Below, piece after piece: positions 38,626-46,090 of a stretch of 64,000 bases of DNA; the stretch's first letter is position 1; each line of letters opens with the position of its first letter. The notes under the pieces were generated by a model. That model was given only the letters and a program-made list of their open reading frames with translations, did no database searches and was not told where the DNA came from. Both the position numbers and the translations under genes were made by a program. The DNA lies in contig CASBPX010000065.1 of NCBI GenBank assembly GCA_949127735.1, forward strand, positions 1-64,000, in the 5' to 3' direction. The DNA comes from Candidatus Obscuribacterales bacterium (lineage in GTDB: Bacteria; Cyanobacteriota; Vampirovibrionia; Obscuribacterales; Obscuribacteraceae).

Positions 38626-39195
38626 ATGATTCAAAGCGATAAGGAGGTTCAGTCAATGCGAAAAGCGAAGTATTCGAATATTACGAAAGCCAAGGTCCGC
38701 GCCATAGTTCTCGCCGGTCTGACTGCTTTGGGGGGAATGGTCTGTTTTTTTGCAGAAGCGTCTCTAGCTCAGAATCAGAGCAATAAATTGCCAGCGTCAC
38801 CAATTAAAGCCTCCCTTAGTAGTGATACACCGAAGGTCATTCCGGGTAAGCCATTCACCCTGTTCGTCGTCTTCGATATGGAGCCCGGATGGCACATTTA
38901 TTACAAAGACCCTGGGCAAAGCGGCATGCCGACGCAAGTCGATTTGACTTTACCCAAAGGTTTCGCAGCACAGGCGCTAAGCTGGCCGCCACCGGAAACA
39001 TTCAAGGAAGTCGGCATTGTCACATACGGATATGCAAAGAAGCTGCGCCTTTCAACAATGGTGACGCCTTCCAAAGATCTTAAACCCGGAGAGTCGATCA
39101 AGATAAAAGCGGCAACAAGCTGGTTGGCTTGCAAACATAGTTGTGTTCCTGGAACCAGCTCAATTTCACTCGATCTAAAAGTCCAGACGAAATAG
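38626..39195 (+). CDS. secreted DsbD N-terminal (alpha)-domain-like protein
   Basis: EPGWHIYYKDPGQSGMPTQVDLTLPKGFAAQALSWPPPETFKEVGIVTYGYAKKLRLS...SWLACKHSCVPGTSSISLDL. Confidence 0.8.
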   Translation: MIQSDKEVQSMRKAKYSNITKAKVRAIVLAGLTALGGMVCFFAEASLAQNQSNKLPASPIKASLSSDTPKVIPGKPFTLFVVFDMEPGWHIYYKDPGQSGMPTQVDLTLPKGFAAQALSWPPPETFKEVGIVTYGYAKKLRLSTMVTPSKDLKPGESIKIKAATSWLACKHSCVPGTSSISLDLKVQTK

Positions 39196-39211
39196 CGGCA
39201 AACGCCAGACT

Positions 39212-40984
39212 TTAAACTTTGGTTGCTAACCGAGGCTTGTCGCCAAGCATCTTCTCAAGTCCGGAGGTGTCTGAGGGAGCCTGAGTCAGCCATGGCACCA
39301 CCGCAACGCGGCTGGAGAGTTGCTCTACTTCTTTGATGTATGCTTTTTCGTTTACTTGACGGCTGAGCAAAACAGGATTTGCAGTCTCAACCGGAGATAG
39401 CGACTGATTGATTATCCATGCAAATGGATGAATATCGGCTCTGGCAAGATCCTCTTGCAGGCGCTTTGCCTCATGCACCGGAGTGGCTTCCGCCAACGTT
39501 ATGATCAATATACGAGTAAATACTGGGTCTCGTAGTCTCGGCAATAAATTAATCACGGAGTCAGGCATGTTACTTGATTGACGCATTACTTCTTTGTGAT
39601 AAGCCTGGGCGGCATCTAGCAGCAGGATTGTGTGTCCGGTTGGTGCCGTATCTAGTACCACAAAACCAGCTTGTCCCTTGGCGACAATGTTGGCAAAACT
39701 TCTGAACACTGCTACTTCTTCAGTACAAGGAGAGCGAAGATCCTCGTCAAGCAGAGCTCGCCCCTCGTCATCAAGATTGCTGCCTGCGCTTTGCATAACT
39801 TCCTTTTGATACGCTCTGGTTTCTTCGGCAGGATCTATTCGACTGATCGTCAGGTTCGCAACTGAATGCTCCACGACCCAAGAGATGTGAGCGGCCGGGT
39901 CTGTTGTGCTCAAATGCACTGGATTGCCTCGACGCGCCAGTTCTACTGCTATTGCCGCAGCAATACTCGTTTTGCCGACACCACCTTTGCCCATGGTCAT
40001 AATCACGCCTTTTCCTGCTTTCTCCAGCTCGTCGACGATATTAACTAGAGATTGCGGAAGTTTGTCATTGCTTGATTCGTGTGCAGGAGCAATTACTGAG
40101 GCTTCAAGGTTGAACATACTGCGAAGCGCCTTCACACCAAGCAGTGCAGTTGCACTCAGTAGTATTTCCTGGGTAGGAAGCTTTTTCAATGACTGCGGCA
40201 TGGAATCCATCGCCGCCTGTGCACGGGTGGCAAACGCGGTCGCTGTAGCATCACCAGTAGTATCAGCGCTGAGAACACCATTTAATACCAGGCATTGATT
40301 GGCGACGCCAATCTCCATCAGCTCAGCGCTTGTGTTTGCGGCTTCCCGCAATGCTGATTGCTCTTGGCGCGAAACAAGCACGAGCGTTGTGCGAGCACCG
40401 TCCATGAGTGTGCGAACTGACGAAGCGTAAGTGTCTTGTTGTTGTTGAAGCCCAGCAAGAGGACCGAGGCACGATGTGCCGGTTGTATTGCCTTCAATAA
40501 AGGTGGTCCAAGATTTTGGCAAAGACAGAAGACGCATGGTGTGGCCGCTCGGGGCCGTATCAAATATAACGTGATCGTAGTTAGCGGTGTGATTAGCATC
40601 GCCGAGAAGACGAGCAAACTCATCAAATGCGGCAATCTCAGTTGTGCATGAGCCAGACAGTTGTTCTTCCATGCTCTTTAAACTTGCCTCCGGCAACAGA
40701 CCACGATAAGGGCTAAGCAGTCTTTCCCTGTATTCAAGTGCGGCCGCTTCCGGATCGATATTTAAGGCATCAAGTCTGCTTACACCGGGCACTGATGTTG
40801 GAGTCGACTTCAGGTCGACATGCAGCACTTCGTCGAGGTTCGAGGCCGGGTCTGTGCTTACGAGCAATACTCGTCGCCCTTTGTCGGCCAGCGCAATTGC
40901 TGCTGCGCAAGAAACGGAAGTTTTGCCTACTCCACCCTTGCCGGTAAAGAACATGTATTTGGTGGCTTGTTCAACCAGGTTCAT
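39212..40984 (-). CDS. arsA: ArsA arsenite-efflux ATPase (tandem A1/A2 halves)
   Basis: FFTGKGGVGKTSVSCAAAIALAD and TMGKGGVGKTSIAAAIAVELA; two DTAPTGHT/DTAPSGHT motifs. Confidence 0.95.
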   Translation of the reverse strand: MNLVEQATKYMFFTGKGGVGKTSVSCAAAIALADKGRRVLLVSTDPASNLDEVLHVDLKSTPTSVPGVSRLDALNIDPEAAALEYRERLLSPYRGLLPEASLKSMEEQLSGSCTTEIAAFDEFARLLGDANHTANYDHVIFDTAPSGHTMRLLSLPKSWTTFIEGNTTGTSCLGPLAGLQQQQDTYASSVRTLMDGARTTLVLVSRQEQSALREAANTSAELMEIGVANQCLVLNGVLSADTTGDATATAFATRAQAAMDSMPQSLKKLPTQEILLSATALLGVKALRSMFNLEASVIAPAHESSNDKLPQSLVNIVDELEKAGKGVIMTMGKGGVGKTSIAAAIAVELARRGNPVHLSTTDPAAHISWVVEHSVANLTISRIDPAEETRAYQKEVMQSAGSNLDDEGRALLDEDLRSPCTEEVAVFRSFANIVAKGQAGFVVLDTAPTGHTILLLDAAQAYHKEVMRQSSNMPDSVINLLPRLRDPVFTRILIITLAEATPVHEAKRLQEDLARADIHPFAWIINQSLSPVETANPVLLSRQVNEKAYIKEVEQLSSRVAVVPWLTQAPSDTSGLEKMLGDKPRLATKV

Positions 40985-41379
40985 TGATTTTCCTTTGAAT
41001 TAACCGGCGGAGCGCTGCAGCAACCAGAGCCGACGGCAACTTGTTGTTCAACAGTAAATTTGAGCCCGCTCTTGGGCGCCTCAAGACCGGCCATCTGAGC
41101 CAGTTTATCTCGTTTTGGATAGGCGCCTTGAAAAATTATTTTTCCATCGACAAGAATAAGAGGAAGGCATTCGTTGCCGTCTTTCTTGAGCGCATCGGTG
41201 ACGGTGGCGTTGCTCACGAAGGCCTGCGTCTGTTGGGATAGATTGTACCGCTCTACTTCAATTCCCTGGCGCTTCAGCCAATCAAGATCAGCTGTGAACT
41301 CAACAAGGGCTGGATCGACACCTGGTCCACAGATACCGGTTGAACAGCACATTGGTGGATCGAAAATCTGGACTTTCAT
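40981..41379 (-). CDS. arsD: ArsD arsenic metallochaperone
   Basis: MKVQIFDPPMCCSTGICGPGVDPALVEFTADLDWLKRQGIEVERYNLSQQ; C-terminal GCCSA. Confidence 0.95.
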   Translation of the reverse strand: MKVQIFDPPMCCSTGICGPGVDPALVEFTADLDWLKRQGIEVERYNLSQQTQAFVSNATVTDALKKDGNECLPLILVDGKIIFQGAYPKRDKLAQMAGLEAPKSGLKFTVEQQVAVGSGCCSAPPVNSKENQ

Positions 41380-41471
41380 TTTTAGCTCCTTTTCCTTTCA
41401 AGACCGACACTTGTCGGTCCCAGTTCCGTACTGTTAACTTTTAAGATTGATTTTTTGCAATACCCCTCTCG

Positions 41472-41582
41472 TATTCCTGCTCCGATGCAGAGAAATACCC
41501 AGACTGTAAGCCAACGTTCGAAGAATCCAATCGACGCTTCTTCAGGTGGATTCGCTATTGTCTCTTCCGCTTGCGTGATCAT
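41472..41582 (-). pseudogene. N-terminal remnant of ACR3-type arsenite efflux permease
   Basis: MITQAEETIANPPEEASIGFFERWLTVWVFLCIGAGI resembles the ACR3 N-terminus; diverges after GAGI and stops at 41382; sits between arsC and arsD. Confidence 0.6.
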
Positions 41583-41658
41583 CGACTGTTATCCAGCTCC
41601 AAATTGTAAATGCGTTGCGCGTGTGGTCAACATTGGGAGCGAGACGGAACGCACCTTG

Positions 41659-42060
41659 TTACTTTGCGACTTTCGTTCTAGCCAATTGTTCGACTTTCGT
41701 TTTAATTTCATCACGGACACGGCGAAATTCTTCTATTGGCTGGCCCTTTGGGTCGTCGATAGCCCAGTTTGCCTGCGTGCCAATGAATGTGGACGGGCAG
41801 AAATCAGCTGTTTTGATGGAGCACATGGAAATCACGGCATCGTAGTCACCAAGCTTCTCGCTGTCGATTGCTTTGGAGAATTGCTTGGATATGTCAACTC
41901 CTGATTCGTCCATCACTTTTATTGCGTCAGGGTTGACGCCAGTGCCTGCTTTGACGCCCGCGCTATCTGCTTGGAGGCCGAATTGACGGCCAAATCCCTC
42001 AGCTATCTGGCTACGGCAGGTGTTCTCGGCACAAATGAATAGAACCTTCACTGACTGCAC
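41659..42060 (-). CDS. arsC: ArsC low-molecular-weight-phosphatase-type arsenate reductase
   Basis: VKVLFICAENTCRSQIAEGFG P-loop (C-x5-R), AVISMCSIKTADFCPS, WAIDDPKG; GTG start. Confidence 0.9.
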   Translation of the reverse strand: MQSVKVLFICAENTCRSQIAEGFGRQFGLQADSAGVKAGTGVNPDAIKVMDESGVDISKQFSKAIDSEKLGDYDAVISMCSIKTADFCPSTFIGTQANWAIDDPKGQPIEEFRRVRDEIKTKVEQLARTKVAK

Positions 42061-42548
42061 TCCTTCTTTCCGATTTGTACTGGTACAGCTTCTGGTACTA
42101 TCTCTGGTACTATTTCTGATACTGCCTCTGGTGCACAGCAAGCGGCTTTGCTTTCGCGCGGGAGCTGTACATCTTCGCCATAAGTGGTTGCTTCGCCGGT
42201 GGTATAGAAGGACTCCCAGGCGATTCCTTGCGGATCGTGAACCCATGTTTTGTCCGATTGTGCATAACAACAAGTAGTTTTCTCTTGCTCAAGGATGTCT
42301 TGCTTGGCTTGTTTTAGCCGCAGAGATATTTCCTTCAATGAGTCGTCGTCATCAACCTGAATTCCCAGGTGATCGAGACCTGGTTGGGTTCCGCGTTTTG
42401 AGATAGCGAAATTAATGCGTGGATCATCGAGCATCCACTTTGCGTAGTCTTCTTTCTGAACAGATGGTTGGGTGTTGAAGAATGTCGTATAGAACTGAAT
42501 AGATTGATTCAGATCTGCTACTGCAACATGGACGTGAAACCTTTTCAT
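42048..42548 (-). CDS. arsI: ArsI/CadI-family VOC metalloenzyme (organoarsenical C-As lyase-like)
   Basis: MKRFHVHVAVADLNQSIQFYTTFFNTQPSVQKEDYAKWMLDDPRINFAIS, LDHLGIQVDD, TTCCYAQSDKTWVHDPQGIAWESFYTTG. Confidence 0.9.
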   Translation of the reverse strand: MKRFHVHVAVADLNQSIQFYTTFFNTQPSVQKEDYAKWMLDDPRINFAISKRGTQPGLDHLGIQVDDDDSLKEISLRLKQAKQDILEQEKTTCCYAQSDKTWVHDPQGIAWESFYTTGEATTYGEDVQLPRESKAACCAPEAVSEIVPEIVPEAVPVQIGKKECSQ

Positions 42549-42847
42549 TAGCAATTGCCTCCATTGTCGACGCAACAGTTTTCCATGAGGAAGCTCAGCA
42601 ATTCTTGCATTTGAGCATAATCAGCTGAATAGATAATTGATCTACTCTCGCGCCGTGACACTATCAAGCCAGCGTTGTTGAGTTCCTTCAGGTGGAATGA
42701 CATCGTCGCTGGTGGCATTCCAAAGTGGGTACTTAAATCGCCTGCCGCCATACCGGCAGTTCCCTTCCTGACCAGCAGGCGAAAAATTTCCAGACGTGAT
42801 TCTTGTGCCAATGCCGCCAGGGCGTTAACCGCGTTTTTCGTTTTCAT
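42548..42847 (-). CDS. arsR: ArsR-family repressor
   Basis: ALAALAQESRLEIFRLLVRKGTAGMAAGDLSTHFGMPPATMSFHLKELNNAGLIVSRRESRSIIYS. Confidence 0.9.
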   Translation of the reverse strand: MKTKNAVNALAALAQESRLEIFRLLVRKGTAGMAAGDLSTHFGMPPATMSFHLKELNNAGLIVSRRESRSIIYSADYAQMQELLSFLMENCCVDNGGNC

Positions 42848-42930
42848 ATTTCCAATATAATCGAAATGATATTATGTGTCAAGCGAATAATTTGGAGCCC
42901 ATCCAAGTCGAGCGCCGTGCGGCCGCAGGT

Positions 42931-43077
42931 CAGCGCAGTGACTGAATCAGCATCCAAACGCCAAGCGCAAGGATGACGGCAGAGACGACACGTTTGAAAG
43001 TACGTTCGTCAATGCTGTGCAACAGCGCCAGCAATTGCTGCGACAATTCCGACAAGCAACGTAAAAGGATCAGGCAT
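42931..43077 (-). pseudogene. fragmentary TauE/SafE-like membrane protein remnant
   Basis: Reverse strand MPDPFTLLVGIVAAIAGAVAQH* and, in another frame, LHSIDERTFKRVVSAVILALGVWMLIQSLR*; resembles a TauE C-terminus with a small deletion/frameshift. Confidence 0.4.
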
Positions 43078-43093
43078 TGTCCACAACCATCGT

Positions 43094-43570
43094 TCACCGC
43101 GCGGCCAGCAGGCTTACCAACATCGGGTGCACTTTCGTATCTTCTTTTTCAACGTGTGAAACGAAATCTTCCTGCACAATTTCAATGGTTGCAAGCAACT
43201 TCTCTTTCAGTTCACTTGCCGAAGCATCGTCAATAATTGTCTGATAGACGCCTGCCAGAGCGTTACCACAACCGTCATGCTCCTTTTCCATTTCGGCAAC
43301 GCGTTCGAGCAAATTCATTTCTGTCGGTACGGCTTCACCACCCGTTTCTAGAGCTACGCCTGTGGGAAACAAAACTGATTCTTCGTCGCGCAAATGCGCT
43401 TCGACTTTCGCTCTTACTTTTTCAAATATCTGCTGCGCTTCGGTTATGGATTTGCTTTCAGCATTTTCAGTGGTCAGCGCTTTAATGAGTTCAGAGATTT
43501 TTGGTAGTTCTCTTCGCAACAAGCTGTGATGCGTAGACATGATCTCTTCAACAATTTTTTGGAAACTCAT
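43094..43570 (-). CDS. hemerythrin/HHE cation-binding domain protein
   Basis: EEIMSTHHSLLRRELPKISELI, VEAHLRDEESVLFP, EKEHDGCGNAL, FVSHVEKEDTKVHPML. Confidence 0.85.
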   Translation of the reverse strand: MSFQKIVEEIMSTHHSLLRRELPKISELIKALTTENAESKSITEAQQIFEKVRAKVEAHLRDEESVLFPTGVALETGGEAVPTEMNLLERVAEMEKEHDGCGNALAGVYQTIIDDASASELKEKLLATIEIVQEDFVSHVEKEDTKVHPMLVSLLAAR

Positions 43571-43635
43571 GTGCTCCTTGTCGGTATCGCTTCGTCGTTT
43601 TACGGGAAACATTAAAATGCCGCCTAGGGTTTTTT

Positions 43636-43677
43636 TACAACTTGAAGGTTGTATATTCCTACAACTTATAAGTTGTA
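43636..43677. promoter_or_regulatory. two tandem palindromic operator-like sites
   Basis: TACAACTTGAAGGTTGTA (43636-43653, imperfect) and TACAACTTATAAGTTGTA (43660-43677, perfect), start-to-start 24 bp, upstream of the hemerythrin gene. Confidence 0.6.
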
Positions 43678-43994
43678 AAATTCCTTAGGCTTCTAAAAAG
43701 CAATATTGCCCATGAGCTTATCGATTTATTCAAGAACGGATAAGAGACCAGTTTACCAAGCATTGCTCCTGTACGGAAAGCATTTTGCACCGCTTGTTGT
43801 TTTTCCGCCTGGGTGCCATCGGCCATCCCGGCAAAGAAAGCCATAGCACCACCCACGGTAAGGCTAATAGGCGCAGAGACATCAATAAAACTGGGCTGCG
43901 CGGAAGCAGTGTTCGCACTGTCCGAATTTCTTTCACCGGCATGTGAACTTCCCATAGTGATTTGACCTGTTGGGGGGATAGACAGCTCCCGCAA
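43659..43994 (-). CDS. hypothetical protein, possibly truncated
   Basis: ORF with ISLTVGGAMAFFAGMADGTQAEKQQAVQNAFRTGAMLGKLVSYPF; its stop lies inside the perfect palindrome. Confidence 0.4.
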   Translation of the reverse strand: MRELSIPPTGQITMGSSHAGERNSDSANTASAQPSFIDVSAPISLTVGGAMAFFAGMADGTQAEKQQAVQNAFRTGAMLGKLVSYPFLNKSISSWAILLFRSLRNFTTYKL

Positions 43995-44092
43995 CTAGAA
44001 ATCTGCTTGACTGGAGTTGTGGTATCTATCCGGATGGCTTTAATTTTGGACAGCAGCCGCGAAAATTCGGCGTTTCTAAAGACCGCCGATTT

Positions 44093-44146
44093 CTAAATCC
44101 ATGGAGCAAGTGTTGGAGAAAGTTGCGCGTCAAGCCAGATGATCAT
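44093..44146 (-). pseudogene. truncated DUF5615-type (PIN-like) toxin
   Basis: ATGA overlap with the antitoxin stop; MIIWLDAQLSPTLAPWI* then no recognisable continuation. Confidence 0.55.
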
Positions 44147-44367
44147 GCTGCAACAATTGGATGGTCAAGTCGTCTGGCGGCGTAGCTCAGGGCTGCTTTG
44201 AGATCGTCCATTTCCAGGTCGGGCATTTCATCCAGGATCTCTTTAGCTGTGAGTCCTGCTGCGTAGAGATCCAGTATGTCAATTACCCTTATTCGCATGC
44301 CACGAATGCAGGGCCTGCCGCCGCACTGTTCGGAGTTTATCGTGATGCGCTCAGTTAGGTTGGCCAT
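44143..44367 (-). CDS. DUF433-family antitoxin-like protein
   Basis: RITINSEQCGGRPCIRGMRIRVIDILDLYAAGLTAKEILDEMPDLEMDDLKAALSYAARRLDHP. Confidence 0.9.
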   Translation of the reverse strand: MANLTERITINSEQCGGRPCIRGMRIRVIDILDLYAAGLTAKEILDEMPDLEMDDLKAALSYAARRLDHPIVAA

Positions 44368-44835
44368 TTGCTACCGCCCTTATGCTTCGGGAACACCATT
44401 AGTATAAGGGGTGACAATAGATGTTGTGTGCAGTTGGTGTGGTGCGTTCCCCAATTCGTACCCACGTCTGTCTAGAGCAGCCGGATAGGCACCGCTAGCA
44501 GTGGCGCGGCCAAACGACGCTATCTGGGGTTGACGGCCTTCCAGGCCTTTAAGAAATAATCAATTGCGCTTACTGCGGTACTGGTTACGTCCTGGTCAGA
44601 TCCAAGGCTGCCAGACAATTCTGCTGAATTGCTCCATTTGTTGCAAACTATAGGAATGTTGTTGTTGTCCGGCGCTATGGGCACGGCAAGGTCACCGAAA
44701 CCATGAAGACCGTTGATAAGCAAGTGCAGGATGGCTTGCTTGACGAAGTCGAAAACGACGAAGAAGCTATCAGCATGAGTGTTTGATGATGGATTTGACA
44801 GTGATTTCGAAATCGCGACATTTTTGGCGACATTT

Positions 44836-44882
44836 TGTCCCGATTCCAAAGATCGAATTATCGAAATTCGAGAATCGGGACA
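44836..44882. repeat. nested inverted repeat
   Basis: TGTCCCGATTC (44836-44846) and GAATCGGGACA (44872-44882) perfect 11-bp arms, with inner TCGAAT...ATTCGA; flanking direct repeats of GACATTTTGTCC. Confidence 0.7.
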
Positions 44883-44985
44883 ATTTGCGGGACATTTTGT
44901 CCTGATTTGGATGCTTAATCGGCAAAGCCACCACCAGACAATCAAGACGATCTTCCTTGCAAATCTCCTTTCTATGTTTCCTGAA

Positions 44986-45516
44986 TCAATAGTCATCCGA
45001 TGGTACTGATGATGGTGTCGGTTTTGTGCGGATCAATTTATAGGATGCGAAGGTCAGCACCGCGGCTAAGACTAGAAAGAAATAGGGCATTCCTGAAGAG
45101 CCCCGCGTCAGACAAGATTCTGACGGATCGGCTGGATTGTATGCGATCTGGATGTTTGCACCGACAGGAAACTCATCCTCCTGTTTGTGTTCGAGCGCAA
45201 CGCGTTTGCTGTCGCGCGTCAACGGGGCGCTGCCGCGGAATGACTTACCTGCCGCCTCGTAGCCGTAGGTCAAAATCAGGGCATAGAAGCCGCTCTTCCC
45301 CGCAGGTGGATCTTCGATTCTTGTTTTCAAGACAGAGCCAGTCGTGTGAGTCCAGGAAGTTTGGCTAAAGGCGTTAGTAGACAGCAAACATAAGCCGATA
45401 ACTGCCGGGATCATCATATAGCCTAGAAATATTTTGCTTAGCCGATCCCTTTTTTGCTCGCGTCTGACTTCGCTCTTCAGTATGAAATTGTATATTTGCT
45501 TCAGGGACTGAAACAT
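44986..45516 (-). CDS. DUF3592-domain membrane protein
   Basis: ALILTYGYEAAGKSFRGSAPLTRDS...FPVGANIQIAYNPADPSESCLTRG between TM segments. Confidence 0.75.
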   Translation of the reverse strand: MFQSLKQIYNFILKSEVRREQKRDRLSKIFLGYMMIPAVIGLCLLSTNAFSQTSWTHTTGSVLKTRIEDPPAGKSGFYALILTYGYEAAGKSFRGSAPLTRDSKRVALEHKQEDEFPVGANIQIAYNPADPSESCLTRGSSGMPYFFLVLAAVLTFASYKLIRTKPTPSSVPSDDY

Positions 45517-45552
45517 CCTTCTCTCCTTTTGTGCGATCGAAAATGAAAAGCC

Positions 45553-46077
45553 TCAGTCCGGCCATTCCTCATTGTTGTCATGTTCCTGGTTAGCCACAAT
45601 AGTTTCGGCATCGACGAGCATTTCTTCGAGCATCTTGTAAGTTCGTGGGGTTACAGGAGCGGTGCGTTGATTTTGCGTAGACTGGTTTCGTTCAAATTGG
45701 TATGTCACGACAAGATCAAACTCTCCTTGCCTGAATCTAAGTCTCAATTTCTTGTCAGATTTGCCTTTTCGAATTAGACCAATATCATTGATAACCTCTT
45801 GGAGCGCGTTTAAAGTGCTCGGCGTCAAGGGTATTTTGAAGCACAGTCTTCCATGCTCTTCGTGGGTGCAAGTCAACTCAAATCGGAACGCATTGCCCTT
45901 TTGCTTCAGCTGAGCACTGACACAGTCTTCTTTGTTGGTTATGTCGCTGTAGTCACGAATAGTCTCACCGACCAATCCGTTCTTAAGAAGTTTCAATTGA
46001 CGCTTAAGTGACATTTTTAAGCCTCTTTGTCGAGATTTCGAGTCTCCCACACAGGCATGTTGACTTCTATCGAACAC
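45553..46077 (-). CDS. hypothetical protein
   Basis: Protein-like ORF in a run of co-directional genes; start probably internal (MSLKRQLKLLKNGLVGE). Confidence 0.6.
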   Translation of the reverse strand: MFDRSQHACVGDSKSRQRGLKMSLKRQLKLLKNGLVGETIRDYSDITNKEDCVSAQLKQKGNAFRFELTCTHEEHGRLCFKIPLTPSTLNALQEVINDIGLIRKGKSDKKLRLRFRQGEFDLVVTYQFERNQSTQNQRTAPVTPRTYKMLEEMLVDAETIVANQEHDNNEEWPD

Positions 46078-46090
46078 CTGAATGTAGAGG

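Noticed and set aside
44520-44996. 158-aa minus-strand ORF
   Set aside because: Runs through the nested palindrome and repeats and has unprotein-like composition; not called as a CDS.
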